Part shown: one piece after another, positions 17,153 to 26,569 of the stretch
Layout: each line of letters begins with the position of its first letter
Numbering within the stretch: position 1 is the stretch's first letter
Origin: Cyclobacteriaceae bacterium YHN15
GTDB lineage: Bacteria; Bacteroidota; Bacteroidia; Cytophagales; Cyclobacteriaceae
DNA length: 64,000 bases
Assembly: GCA_003797895.1 (NCBI GenBank)
Contig: RKQB01000002.1
Span: 794,033-858,032, forward strand
Direction: 5' to 3'
Program-made: the position numbers and the translations under genes
Notes under the pieces: model-generated
Told to the model about the DNA's origin: nothing
Seen by the model: only the letters and a program-made list of their open reading frames with translations
Databases searched by the model: none

Positions 17153-18364
17153 TTAACGCTCCATCCAGTCAGGACCTAAAAGGGTAATCAACCTTTGGTT
17201 AATTTTTTCGGCCTCGGCAGGGTTTTTCAACCTTGTATGGATCTGGAACAATATCTCAAGAATTTCGGTATTGTCTGGTTTCAATTCTGAAGCTCTTGTA
17301 AAATAAGGAACGGCATCTTTGTACAAGTTATCCGCTTCAGCACTCATTAACGGTGCTCTTTCTTCCCATTCTTCATCTGAAAGATTATTCACTTCAGCCA
17401 GAATTGCTCTGGCCCTGTCAAGGTAAATTGCCCCGGTATAATAATTTCCTTCGAAGAAGTTAGGGTCAGCAGCTACAGCTTTTTTATACTCATTCAATGC
17501 ACCTTCCATATCACCGGATTGCTCTAACAAGTAGCCATATCTCAACAACAATCCTGAATTGCTAGGGTCATCTTTCAATGCCTCTTTTACAGAAGCCATG
17601 GCCTCATCCAATTTGTTCATTTGAAGCAACAACTGTACTTCAAATTCTGATAAGGTTTTATCTTCAGGGAAATCCTTTCTACCGGCTACAACATATTCAT
17701 AGGCTTTTTCAGGATCCTGATCTTCAGCACTGGCAATCTGTATAAGGAAATAATACGTGTTGAGCTTATTGTATTCCTCAGATTCCAACAACCTGTTAAA
17801 GTGCTTTTTGGCAGCCTCTGTATTTCCCAATTCCTGATAAGCCAGATATCCTGCATTGAAATTGGCTGTTGTATCCGTTGGATCAATATCAGATACTAAA
17901 TTGAAGAATTCATAAGACATCTGAAAGTCTTCATCCTCATAGGTCTGAATCGCTTTGTTAAAAGCAGATGCTTTTAAGGAAAGTAAGGAATAAGGCCTTA
18001 AATTCTCCGGCATTCCGGGAAGTTCCTCCTTATACACCTCTTTTCCTACCTTGCTTTCTTTATCATTACCTGCCATATCCATGGTTTTGGTAAAGCTTTC
18101 CAGGGCAGCTTTGCCTGTATTGATTGTAGAAGCAGCATAATCTTCATCTAAATCAAACATCTTGGTTTGGATTCTAGCTTTTAATAAAAGCGTATTTGGA
18201 TCGTCTTTTGTCTCAGGATCCTGCAAAGCACCGTTAATTTCTTCCAGAGCAACCTCCAGGTCTCCTCCTTTGAAATTTTTATCAGCTGATCTGACAACTT
18301 TTTTCTGGGCAAAAGCAAAAGTCGCAAGACCGACCAATGCTATTGATAAGAACAACTTTTTCAT
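17153..18364 (-). CDS. Secreted tetratricopeptide-repeat protein next to gyrA
   Basis: A 403-aa protein with signal peptide MKKLFLSIALVGLATFAFAQ. At least five TPR-like helical pairs occur between about residues 20 and 395, e.g. A-N-F-N-A-G-Y-L-A-Y-Q-E-L-G-N-T-E-A-A-K-K-H-F and L-L-R-Y-G-Y-L-L-E-Q-S-G-D-M-E-G-A-L-N-E-Y. A scaffold role in the periplasm is inferred. It lies 39 bp downstream of gyrA on the same strand, so it is probably transcribed with gyrA; I recall this pairing from other Cytophagales, but could not check it. A strong terminator follows. Confidence 0.85.
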   Translation of the reverse strand: MKKLFLSIALVGLATFAFAQKKVVRSADKNFKGGDLEVALEEINGALQDPETKDDPNTLLLKARIQTKMFDLDEDYAASTINTGKAALESFTKTMDMAGNDKESKVGKEVYKEELPGMPENLRPYSLLSLKASAFNKAIQTYEDEDFQMSYEFFNLVSDIDPTDTTANFNAGYLAYQELGNTEAAKKHFNRLLESEEYNKLNTYYFLIQIASAEDQDPEKAYEYVVAGRKDFPEDKTLSEFEVQLLLQMNKLDEAMASVKEALKDDPSNSGLLLRYGYLLEQSGDMEGALNEYKKAVAADPNFFEGNYYTGAIYLDRARAILAEVNNLSDEEWEERAPLMSAEADNLYKDAVPYFTRASELKPDNTEILEILFQIHTRLKNPAEAEKINQRLITLLGPDWMER

Positions 18365-18403
18365 TTGATTTCTATTTTGCTTTTGTTTGGTTCTGTTTAG
18401 GTT

Positions 18404-20890
18404 CTATTCTTTTTCAGGAGAAACTAGATCTTCTTCTTCTCCTTCTTCTTTTTTAATTTTCTCAACGGAAGAAATGGCATCACCCTCGCTCAATTTAATC
18501 AATCTTACGCCCTGGGTCGCCCTTCCCATCACTCTTAATTCAGACACCGGGGTACGGATCGTGATTCCGGATTTATTGATGATCATGAGGTCATCTGAAT
18601 CCACTACTTCTTTGATGGCTACCAAGCTACCGGTTTTCTCTGTAACATTCATAGCTTTCACGCCTTTGCCTCCTCTATTGGTAATCCTGTATTCATCAAG
18701 GGCAGATCTTTTACCATATCCTTTTTCTGAAACTACCAACAAGCTTGCGTCTTCTCTTGAAGCACATACCATGCCAACAACTTCGTCTTTAACATCACTT
18801 AACTTAATGGCTTTTACTCCTGTCGCCGTCCTGCCCATAGGTCTTACTGTGGACTCATGGAAATGTATGGCCCTTCCTGATTTTGCAGCAATAATAATAT
18901 GTGAATCTCCATTGGTCATATCCACCCTCAACAGCTGATCATCTTCTCTAATATTGAGGGCAATGATACCGTTAGACCTTGGTCTTGAATATTGGTCCAA
19001 AGTGGTTTTTTTGATTATTCCCTTTTTGGTAACCATGACCAAATAATTATTGTTGATATAATCTTCGTCATTCAAGTCCCCAACCTGAATGATAGAACGG
19101 ATCTTATCATCGGCTTCAATATTGATAAGGTTCTGAATGGGCCTACCTTTAGAGGTTTTGGATCCCTCAGGTATGGCATAAGTTTTCAACCAAAACAATT
19201 TGCCATGATCGGTAAAGATCAGCAAGTAATTATGGGTAGATGCTGTAAACAGATACTCAGTCCAGTCATCCTCTTTGGTAGTAGCACCCCGGGATCCTAC
19301 TCCACCCCTTCCCTGCGTCCTGTATTCATTGAGCAATGTCCTTTTCACATATCCCTGATGGGAAACAGTAATTACCACCTCCTCATTCGGAATCATATCC
19401 TCATAGCTGAAATCTTCAGCATTGTGCTCGATTAATGTCCTACGCGGGTCACTGTAACGTTCTTTCATTTCAGAAAGCTCATCCTTGATAATCTGCATTC
19501 TCCTCTCCTCACTGCCCAAAATATCCTTCAGGTCTTCAATCAAAGCCATGATTTCCTTATACTCTTCCTGGATTTTTTCACGCTCCATGCCGGTAAGACG
19601 CTGCAACCTCATATCCAAGATCGCACGGGCCTGTATTTCACTCAACCCAAATCTTTCTATCAAACCATTTCGCGCAGTCTCTGGATCCCTGGAATTTCTG
19701 ATCAAAGAGATGACTTCATCCAGATTATCCAAAGCTATAAGGTATCCCTCTAAAATATGGGCCCTTTTCTCAGCTTCCCTCAATTCATATTCAGTTCTCC
19801 TGACCACCACTTCATGCCTGTGATTGACATAGTGATGGATCATATCTTTGAGGTTCAACGTCTGTGGCCTACCTTTAACTAAGGCAACGTTATTCACAGA
19901 GAATGAAGTCATTAACTGAGTCTGCTTATACAGATTGTTCAGTACCACATTAGGAATCGCATCTCTTTTCAACTCATATACGACCCTCATGCCCTGTCTG
20001 TCGGATTCATCACGGATAGCCGATATACCATCAATCTTCTTTTCTGTGATCAATTGAGCAGTTTTTTCAATCATATTGGCCTTATTGACCAAATATGGTA
20101 TCTCAGTGATGATGATTGCCTCTTTGCCGTTTTCCTTCGTTTCCACCTCCGCTTTTCCACGAACAATAATCCTTCCCCTTCCGGTCTCAAAAGCAGCCTT
20201 CACTCCATTATAACCGTAAATAGTACCTCCCGTAGGAAAATCAGGTGCAATGATATGCTCCATCAATTCAGAAACTGTAATGTCCCTGTTTTCAATATAG
20301 GCGATGATTCCATCAACTACTTCACCTAAATTGTGAGGGGCCATATTGGTGGCCATTCCAACAGCAATTCCAGAGGCCCCATTCAATAATAAGGCAGGTA
20401 TTTTAGCAGGTAATACCACTGGCTCCTTCAGGGAGTCATCAAAATTAAGCTGAAAATCAACCGTTTCCTTATTGATATCTATCAACAGTTCCTCAGCAAT
20501 TCTTTTCAATCTGGCTTCCGTGTAACGCATGGCCGCCGGATTATCACCATCCACGGATCCGAAATTACCCTGACCATCCACCAAGGGATACCTCAATGAC
20601 CATGGTTGGGCCATTCGCACCATCGTTTCATATACTGCCGAATCACCATGTGGGTGGTACTTACCCAAAACCTCCCCTACTATTCTGGCTGATTTTTTAA
20701 AAGGCTTGTTGTGCAGAACCCCAAGTTCCTGCATGCCAAAAAGTATTCTTCTGTGAACTGGCTTTAATCCATCTCTTACATCTGGAAGTGCTCTGGAAAC
20801 AATGACCGACATCGAATAATCGATGTAGGCGCCACGCATTTCATCCTCAATGTTAATTGGTATAATGTTTTCTTTTTCTCCTTGCGCCAT
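18404..20890 (-). CDS. gyrA: DNA gyrase subunit A
   Basis: An 828-aa type IIA topoisomerase subunit that introduces negative supercoils with GyrB. The active-site tyrosine is Y123 in [10 protein letters not shown]. The quinolone-resistance region reads [10 protein letters not shown] (residues 79-88), i.e. Ser84 and Glu88 at the E. coli Ser83/Asp87 positions. The C-terminal beta-pinwheel begins near residue 510 and carries the GyrA-box variant Q-G-R-G-G-V-G (about 537-543), which supports gyrase rather than topoisomerase IV. An acidic tail (E-E-G-E-E-E-D) ends the protein. Start ATG 20890 gives the expected [11 protein letters not shown]. Confidence 0.97.
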   Translation of the reverse strand: MAQGEKENIIPINIEDEMRGAYIDYSMSVIVSRALPDVRDGLKPVHRRILFGMQELGVLHNKPFKKSARIVGEVLGKYHPHGDSAVYETMVRMAQPWSLRYPLVDGQGNFGSVDGDNPAAMRYTEARLKRIAEELLIDINKETVDFQLNFDDSLKEPVVLPAKIPALLLNGASGIAVGMATNMAPHNLGEVVDGIIAYIENRDITVSELMEHIIAPDFPTGGTIYGYNGVKAAFETGRGRIIVRGKAEVETKENGKEAIIITEIPYLVNKANMIEKTAQLITEKKIDGISAIRDESDRQGMRVVYELKRDAIPNVVLNNLYKQTQLMTSFSVNNVALVKGRPQTLNLKDMIHHYVNHRHEVVVRRTEYELREAEKRAHILEGYLIALDNLDEVISLIRNSRDPETARNGLIERFGLSEIQARAILDMRLQRLTGMEREKIQEEYKEIMALIEDLKDILGSEERRMQIIKDELSEMKERYSDPRRTLIEHNAEDFSYEDMIPNEEVVITVSHQGYVKRTLLNEYRTQGRGGVGSRGATTKEDDWTEYLFTASTHNYLLIFTDHGKLFWLKTYAIPEGSKTSKGRPIQNLINIEADDKIRSIIQVGDLNDEDYINNNYLVMVTKKGIIKKTTLDQYSRPRSNGIIALNIREDDQLLRVDMTNGDSHIIIAAKSGRAIHFHESTVRPMGRTATGVKAIKLSDVKDEVVGMVCASREDASLLVVSEKGYGKRSALDEYRITNRGGKGVKAMNVTEKTGSLVAIKEVVDSDDLMIINKSGITIRTPVSELRVMGRATQGVRLIKLSEGDAISSVEKIKKEEGEEEDLVSPEKE

Positions 20891-20984
20891 ATTGCTAATA
20901 CATACTCAATAAGCTGGCAAGTTAGTAAAAAGTTAACGCTTTTGAAATATAATATTTGGTCTTTGGCCCTTATTTATGCAGGAT

Positions 20985-21968
20985 TTAATACCATTGTCCA
21001 ACCTTCCTGTTCTGAAGATTGAAAATGGAACTTCCTCTATATTCCACCCCATCATGTAAGTGCTTCATAACCACCCCACAACCCGGCACTTTACACCTTT
21101 TGGTGCCTGGAAGATTAATTGAAAAGCCGACTTGGGCGATATATAAGGTTTGCTTTAGATTTTGAAAATCGACCAAATTTTCGGCCTGGTAAATAAAATT
21201 ACGGAACTCTGCTCCCGTTTTTATAAAAACCCTGGTGTACTCTGAAAACTCCTTTTCAATCCTTAATCCGATCCCATAATATCCCTGTCCGTCAGTAAGC
21301 ACACGATCATCAAAGTTTTTTCTGATCGTCAGGTTACCAAATTCGCCCTCAAGTAAAAATTTCCAGGGATAGTTTTGCCTGATCCTTTGGTTTTTCTCTG
21401 ACTGCATATACAAATTATTGGAAGCAAATTTTCTATACCTCCAATTTAGAAATTTTGCTCTTTTTCTGGAATCATACAGCACCAGCGCCACCGTACCATA
21501 TAATTTATCAAAAGTATAATTGCCCCTTTCAAATATAAACTCATAATCCTCACCCTTCAGATTGGAAATAGAGCCAAACTCCCTTCCATATCCTCCGCCC
21601 AGGGTGAGGGTATTAAATACATTGAGCCGAATTCCCACATTTAAGGGAAAAGCAACATTTCCTCCTCTGAACCTTATCGTATCCTCAGAGGTCAATTCCC
21701 TCGGGTTTTCCAGATTTTGATATTGGGAGATTGGATATTGTGCAGGTGATTCCGCATTAAAATCAATCAATTGCGTGTGATAAGCACCACCACCTGAAAA
21801 TTCAAAACTGATAGTGCTCATGATATTTCGGGTAACATTTCCTACGTTACTGTCAGCTTTTCTTGACCTGGTCCTGGCCTTTGTGTCAATCCCAAAAATA
21901 TCCTCATCTTGTCCAAAGGCACTTCCAAAAAAGACAAAAAACAAAATAATCGGAAAATACTTTTTCAT
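20985..21968 (-). CDS. Exported beta-rich envelope protein of unknown function
   Basis: A 327-aa protein with signal peptide MKKYFPIILFFVFFGSAFGQ. The central part (about residues 50-290) has amphipathic G/Y-rich strands (F-E-F-S-G-G-G-A-Y-H, L-G-G-G-Y-G-R-E-F-G, Y-Y-G-I-G-L-R-I-E-K) that suggest a small outer-membrane barrel. The last 35 residues are different: basic with two cysteines in K-R-C-K-V-P-G-C-G and ending K-V-G-Q-W-Y, not a normal barrel C-terminus. I do not recognise the family. It lies 94 bp upstream of gyrA and may share its transcript. Confidence 0.6.
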   Translation of the reverse strand: MKKYFPIILFFVFFGSAFGQDEDIFGIDTKARTRSRKADSNVGNVTRNIMSTISFEFSGGGAYHTQLIDFNAESPAQYPISQYQNLENPRELTSEDTIRFRGGNVAFPLNVGIRLNVFNTLTLGGGYGREFGSISNLKGEDYEFIFERGNYTFDKLYGTVALVLYDSRKRAKFLNWRYRKFASNNLYMQSEKNQRIRQNYPWKFLLEGEFGNLTIRKNFDDRVLTDGQGYYGIGLRIEKEFSEYTRVFIKTGAEFRNFIYQAENLVDFQNLKQTLYIAQVGFSINLPGTKRCKVPGCGVVMKHLHDGVEYRGSSIFNLQNRKVGQWY

Positions 21969-22010
21969 ATGTCAATTAAACGAAATCTAATTTAATAATA
22001 TTACTCATTG

Positions 22011-22044
22011 AAAAGCAAAAAGGCTTCCATAAATTGAAAGCCTT
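22011..22044 (-). terminator. Rho-independent terminator
   Basis: On the minus strand a 7-bp stem (AAGGCTT with AAGCCTT, 22020-22026 and 22038-22044) is followed by a U-rich tail (22011-22020). It lies about 115 bp after the stop of the gene ending at 22157 and 43 bp before the start codon of the next minus-strand gene. Confidence 0.65.
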
Positions 22045-22156
22045 ATTAATAAGCATAATTAACTTCATAGGTTAAGTCCCACCACAGGTCATCCTGCTTC
22101 TCTCCTCTTCCTCTAAACTTTAGCCATTTTATTCCCTCTTTCTATTTCCGATCAGA

Positions 22157-22642
22157 TTATTGCTCTGTTGCAGTATCTTTTTTGATTTCGGCAACCAAGG
22201 CATCGATTTTTTCCTTCACAGAAGGATCCGCACCCATGGCCCTTCTTACTTTATTGTAAGTAGCAACTCCCAAAACTTCCTGATCCTTAATCAATCCTGT
22301 CATATATTCCTTCACCTCATCTCCTATGGAATCTATATAATTCTGGATCTCATTATAGGCTGCCTTCTCTTCTTCTGTTGCTTCGATTTCACTTAATTTC
22401 TCTTCATTGCCCCACGCGGCCTTCAATTCATTATACCTGGCTCCACCTCCAATGACTTCATTTTCTTTGATCATCTCTTCCATGGTAGATTGCTTCTCCT
22501 GAATAAATGCCTGAACTTTGGCTTCCATTGTAGCATATTTTACCATTTCTTCTTCAGTTAACTCTTCTGCCTCCTGCGCGTAACTTTGAACACTTAAAAT
22601 CCCCAACAGTAGAAATGTTAATACGAATAATTTTTTCATCAC
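22157..22642 (-). CDS. Small secreted Glu-rich helical protein with internal duplication
   Basis: A 161-aa protein with signal peptide MMKKLFVLTFLLLGILSVQSYAQ, then a very acidic helical body. A segment occurs twice: I-K-E-N-E-V-I-G-G-G-A-R-Y-N-E-L-K (about residues 59-75) and I-K-D-Q-E-V-L-G-V-A-T-Y-N-K-V-R (about 118-133), each followed by a basic-aromatic/Gly turn (A-A-W-G and R-A-M-G). This indicates an internal duplication of about 60 residues. No known domain is recognised; a periplasmic function is inferred only from the signal. Confidence 0.65.
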   Translation of the reverse strand: MMKKLFVLTFLLLGILSVQSYAQEAEELTEEEMVKYATMEAKVQAFIQEKQSTMEEMIKENEVIGGGARYNELKAAWGNEEKLSEIEATEEEKAAYNEIQNYIDSIGDEVKEYMTGLIKDQEVLGVATYNKVRRAMGADPSVKEKIDALVAEIKKDTATEQ

Positions 22643-22793
22643 AATAATCAGTTTAAATTTATTTTTTTAAGTTTTCGACTTTACAATAAGGAGCATTAAA
22701 GCCAAAATCACAAGAAAAAATCCAAAAAAACATTCATAAAACTTGTTAAAAGGCAAATAATCCCAATCAAAGGTAATTTTTACATCGCATTGA

Positions 22794-23447
22794 TTATGAG
22801 AGGCTTTTGAGGTTTTTAATGGTATGCAAAGGATCCTCAGAGGAAAAAACAAAATTCCCCGCAACCAGGATATCGGCTCCTGCTTCTTTCAATAAAGGCG
22901 CATTGACCTGATTCACGCCCCCATCAATTTCGATTAGCGTGGATACCCCTTTCCTATCAATAATAGATTTTAATTTTCTCACTCTGGAATAAGTGCTGCC
23001 AATAAATTTCTGCCCTCCAAAACCGGGATTGACTGACATTACACATACCAGATCTATTTCCTCAATGATATCTTCCAATGATTCCACGGGGGTATGCGGA
23101 TTCAATGCAACACCAACTTTACATCCCAATTGCCTAATGGCTTGTAAGGTTCTATGTAAATGATTGCATGCCTCATAGTGCACTGAGATGGTTTCTGCGC
23201 CTGCCTTTTTAAAAGCTTCAAGGTATTGATCAGGGTTAACAATCATCAAATGCACGTCCAAAGGCTTTTTGGCATGCTTTTTTATTGCCTCCATAACAGG
23301 AAATCCAAATGAAATATTGGGAACAAACACCCCGTCCATGATGTCCACATGGATATAATCTGCTTCAGAGGCATTTAACATCTCTACTTCTTTTTGGATA
23401 TTGGCAAAATCAGCAGCTAAAATGGAAGGGGCTATGCGTATAGACAT
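22794..23447 (-). CDS. rpe: Ribulose-phosphate 3-epimerase
   Basis: A 217-aa TIM-barrel enzyme of the pentose phosphate pathway that interconverts ribulose-5-P and xylulose-5-P. Metal ligands and catalytic residues are in H-V-D-I-M-D-G-V-F-V-P-N (H33, D35) and H-L-M-I (about H67). The second catalytic Asp is in I-E-I-D-G-G-V-N (about D174), and the phosphate-binding turn is V-A-G-N-F-V-F (about 195-201). S-V-N-P-G-F-G-G-Q near residue 140 is the family signature. Length and start are standard. Confidence 0.97.
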   Translation of the reverse strand: MSIRIAPSILAADFANIQKEVEMLNASEADYIHVDIMDGVFVPNISFGFPVMEAIKKHAKKPLDVHLMIVNPDQYLEAFKKAGAETISVHYEACNHLHRTLQAIRQLGCKVGVALNPHTPVESLEDIIEEIDLVCVMSVNPGFGGQKFIGSTYSRVRKLKSIIDRKGVSTLIEIDGGVNQVNAPLLKEAGADILVAGNFVFSSEDPLHTIKNLKSLS

Positions 23448-23500
23448 GGAGGTAATATTATGAATGTGACTGCAAAAAAAAGAAAAATACTTTTGGCCAC

Positions 23501-25147
23501 CTATCTTTTAATCAATTTTGTCCTTCTCACTTCACTTCCTGCCTGCATCTCCACAATATAAACCCCTGAAGGTATTACAGAAATGGGCACATAATAAGGA
23601 TCTTGAAGGGAAGCTCTTCGGACATTTGACCGCTGCAATACTTTTCCCTGAATGTCAATTAAATAAAATTCGCTTTCGGTCTGATTTCCAAACCGGACAA
23701 AAAGATCCGTACCAATTAATGGGTTGGGAAAAATTTTCCAAACTTCTTCATTCTCTTTTTGATCTATACTCAATATCTCCCCATATAAGGCCCTGAAAAA
23801 ATTCGGGATTCCATAGCCTAAAGAATTGTCCGGAAGTGCTGACAGGGAGCTGCTTTCGAGTATCCTTCCAATCAGTTCATCCTTTGTCCATTCGGGCCTA
23901 GCCTGCCATAATCCTGCTGCAAGAGCAGCTATTTGCGGGGAAGAAAAAGAAGTGCCGCTTGCCCTCCCCAAATTTCCGCTGGATCTCAACAGCCAAACCT
24001 GTTCTCCATAAGTGGAAACTTCAGGCTTTATTCTCCCATCAAACGTAGGCCCTTGGGAACTGAATGATGCCCTCTCCATTGACACATTGGTAGCTCCTAC
24101 TGATAAAATTCCTTTCGAATCTGCAGGAGCCGTGATGGAAGAGGATCCCCTATTGCCATAATTTCCTGCACTCGTCACTACCAAAATACCTTTATTTCCC
24201 GCCAATGAAGCACCTTTGCTGACCAATGCAGATTCACCGTCCAAGTCTTCAAAGGTATAGTTCATGCTTTCATCGTCAAAGTCCCAATACCCTAAAGAAC
24301 TGTTGATAATATCCACTCCCAAACTGTCTGCAAATTCAGCTGCCTTTACCCAATTGTATTCTTCAATCCTATACTCAGTGGAAACCTCTTCGGTTATACA
24401 TAGAATGTAATCTGCTTCCGGCGCTCCCGACAACAATAACTCGGGGTCGTCCGAAGCCAATAAGGAAAGGACATTGGTTCCGTGTTGGTTTTTGGAATAA
24501 ACATTTTTATTCCAAACATGAACAAAATCCTTGGTTCCCAACAATTGATTATTTTCAAAAAGGTGGGAAAAACCCGGAATCTGATCTACCCCGGGAAACC
24601 CTGCATCAAAAACGGCTATGGTTACTCCTTTACCTCTAAACCCTTCCTCATGCATTTCATGAATGCCCAATAGGCTGTTCTGATAATCAAAGGGGGCTTC
24701 CAGGGTATTGGTTTTACCTTTTGAATTTTTATTGATTCCGGATTTTCCATTGACCCTTGTACTTATCTTTCCTTCAGGTACATACCCTGGAGCCGCCAGT
24801 ACCACATGGTCAACGAAATCAAATCCCTTGATTTCTTCTATGCTTTCCTGATCGGCAATTACAATGGATGCATTCAGCCAATTACTATGATAAAGAACCT
24901 GTTTTACAAATGGACTTACCTGGTCAATGTATTTCTGTGATACGGGAAGGTCAAGACTATCCAGTGCAATCCCCTGTCTATCCCGCCTCTCTAAAGCCTT
25001 GGAAGTAAGAAATAAAACCGGCTCTTCTAAGGTGAAAAAATCTTGGGGTTTGTACTTGTAATGAATGGCATATCTATTTTGACCCATGGCTTGTAGCCCT
25101 ATCAAGAGCATCCATGAAAAAAGCAAAGCCGATTTAAATTTTCCCAT
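23501..25147 (-). CDS. Secreted subtilisin-family (S8) serine protease with T9SS C-terminal domain
   Basis: A 548-aa protease with signal peptide (residues 1-22, ending A-M-G-Q). The triad is complete: D181 in A-V-F-D-A-G, H222 in N-Q-H-G-T-N, S400 in G-T-S-F-S-S-P; oxyanion Asn is N329. The segment before D181 is a propeptide-like region. The last 80 residues (K-I-F-P-N-P-L ... G-V-Y-I-V-E-M ... K-L-I-K-R) form a type-A C-terminal sorting domain of the type IX secretion system, so the enzyme is expected to be exported across the outer membrane. Its start overlaps the end of the upstream lipoprotein gene by 14 bp, indicating co-translation. Confidence 0.93.
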   Translation of the reverse strand: MGKFKSALLFSWMLLIGLQAMGQNRYAIHYKYKPQDFFTLEEPVLFLTSKALERRDRQGIALDSLDLPVSQKYIDQVSPFVKQVLYHSNWLNASIVIADQESIEEIKGFDFVDHVVLAAPGYVPEGKISTRVNGKSGINKNSKGKTNTLEAPFDYQNSLLGIHEMHEEGFRGKGVTIAVFDAGFPGVDQIPGFSHLFENNQLLGTKDFVHVWNKNVYSKNQHGTNVLSLLASDDPELLLSGAPEADYILCITEEVSTEYRIEEYNWVKAAEFADSLGVDIINSSLGYWDFDDESMNYTFEDLDGESALVSKGASLAGNKGILVVTSAGNYGNRGSSSITAPADSKGILSVGATNVSMERASFSSQGPTFDGRIKPEVSTYGEQVWLLRSSGNLGRASGTSFSSPQIAALAAGLWQARPEWTKDELIGRILESSSLSALPDNSLGYGIPNFFRALYGEILSIDQKENEEVWKIFPNPLIGTDLFVRFGNQTESEFYLIDIQGKVLQRSNVRRASLQDPYYVPISVIPSGVYIVEMQAGSEVRRTKLIKR

Positions 25148-25826
25148 ACAGTAATATCTTTTGATGGGTCTTCCTGCCTGAATCTATAATCATCTGTCCC
25201 AAGCAGTCATTCCTGGAACAATAAGTGAAAACCTCATAATAATGTTCCACTAAACCTATCCCTTTTGTAAATATTTCATATCGATTATCCCTAAAGGTAA
25301 TTTCATCATCATCTTCCTCTTGAAGCACTTTCAGTGACCTTTGTAAAAACTGTTCCCCAACGGTGGCATTTCCCATAAATTCCACTTTAAACTCATCGGG
25401 ATCAGCGGCAGCATAAGCCATGGCATCCCAAGTTAAACCTACCTCTGGAGGGAAAACAAGGTTAACGGTAAGTTGGTTTTCAAAATTTCTGATCAAGGCC
25501 ATTCTTTTGTACTGCATGGCATAATTACCGATGACATCCCAGTTGTTCAAGTCTACTGATTTTTCGCGCTTTACCACAAAAATCTCCTCATTTTCAGCAT
25601 TCCTGAAACTGTAATCTATGATGTCCCTCAAATAAAACTCCTCCGTCTGACTATCATTTTCCCCAAAAAATATCGTTTCTTCTACTTCGTAAACCCAAAA
25701 CCTTCCAATTTCCAAGGGTTGATAATCCAGACCAAAGTCAGTAATCGGATTCTCTGTTTCTCTACAGGAGGCAAAAAGGAAAGATATAATTAAGATACTG
25801 AATAATACCGCTGAGCGCATAAACAT
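25134..25826 (-). CDS. Putative lipoprotein upstream of the subtilase
   Basis: A 230-aa protein beginning with a hydrophobic signal and a lipobox (S-F-L-F-A-S-C, Cys at residue 21), so it is probably lipid-anchored. The mature part is beta-rich and acidic, with W-V-Y-E-V-E-E-T-I-F-F at its start, as in families of uncharacterised Bacteroidota lipoproteins. Two ATG codons (25826, 25820) are possible starts. The 14-bp overlap with the protease gene suggests a functional link, perhaps a partner or substrate-binding protein, but this is inference. Confidence 0.7.
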   Translation of the reverse strand: MFMRSAVLFSILIISFLFASCRETENPITDFGLDYQPLEIGRFWVYEVEETIFFGENDSQTEEFYLRDIIDYSFRNAENEEIFVVKREKSVDLNNWDVIGNYAMQYKRMALIRNFENQLTVNLVFPPEVGLTWDAMAYAAADPDEFKVEFMGNATVGEQFLQRSLKVLQEEDDDEITFRDNRYEIFTKGIGLVEHYYEVFTYCSRNDCLGQMIIDSGRKTHQKILLYGKI

Positions 25827-25904
25827 TGGCTTAGATTAGGTCAAAAATACATTTTTAGATTGAAATCTTTTACCTTAGTACCCACAAATTCAATCATATT
25901 CATA

Positions 25905-26531
25905 ATGGCTTTAAAAACTTTTGTTAAAATTTCATCTGTCAATAACCTCTCGGATGCCCGATATTGTGCCGGCATGCAGGTCAATCTTATGGGATTTAGC
26001 TTGGAGGAAAATAACAAAAACTATACCTCACCTGAAAAATTTAAAGAAATTACTGCCTGGCTTTCCGGTTTGGAATTTGTGGGAGAGTTTGAACATACCC
26101 ATCCAGAAAGGATTTTGACAGTATTGAAGGATTATCCGGAAATCCACCATATACAAATTCAGGAAGAAATACATCTGAAAATGTTGGTAAATACTAGCCT
26201 TGGCTTGATTCTGAAAAAACAAATAAATAGCGCAGAAGATCTTGGGGAAATTGTTAAGAAAGCCACATCCTATAAAAATAATGGCGTGACATTACTCTTG
26301 GTTTCTGATAATTTGGTAATCGACAGTGGTATAAAAAATATGATTAAAGACCTGGCAGAATCCTGTCAGGTACTACTTGGATTCGGTCTGTCAGCAGATA
26401 AGGTATTGGATTTGGTGGAAACCACAGGCGTCAAAGGAATTGAAATGGAAGGTGGTGAGGAAATCAAACCCGGATTAAAGGATTTTGATGAATTGGCCGA
26501 AATCCTGGAGGCCCTTGAAGTGGAAGATTGA
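25905..26531 (+). CDS. TrpF-like (phosphoribosylanthranilate isomerase-related) protein
   Basis: A 208-aa protein. ATG 25905 gives M-A-L-K-T-F-V-K-I-S-S-V-N-N-L-S-D-A-R-Y-C-A, which lines up with the K-I-C-G-I-t-n-l-e-D-A strand-helix start of TrpF. The catalytic Cys of TrpF (K-I-C-G) is Ser here (K-I-S-S), so isomerase activity is doubtful. A late G-F-G-L-S-A-D-K-V and G-V-K-G-I-E-M-E-G-G-E-E-I-K-P-G also match the barrel's phosphate-binding end. No other trp gene is near; it stands just before hemF. It may be a divergent paralogue with another substrate. Confidence 0.6.
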   Translation: MALKTFVKISSVNNLSDARYCAGMQVNLMGFSLEENNKNYTSPEKFKEITAWLSGLEFVGEFEHTHPERILTVLKDYPEIHHIQIQEEIHLKMLVNTSLGLILKKQINSAEDLGEIVKKATSYKNNGVTLLLVSDNLVIDSGIKNMIKDLAESCQVLLGFGLSADKVLDLVETTGVKGIEMEGGEEIKPGLKDFDELAEILEALEVED

Positions 26532-26569
26532 TATTAAGCGTGTTAACACAGAATTTGAAAGTCAACTGA

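Noticed and set aside
18404..20890. Topoisomerase IV subunit A (parC)
   Set aside because: The GyrA-box variant and the full beta-pinwheel support gyrase; a parC call is less likely, although the box is not the exact QRRGGKG.
22667..22864. 65-codon minus-strand frame with a hydrophobic ending, after rpe
   Set aside because: Most of its start lies inside rpe in another frame, and the hydrophobic end has no ATG or homology support of its own.
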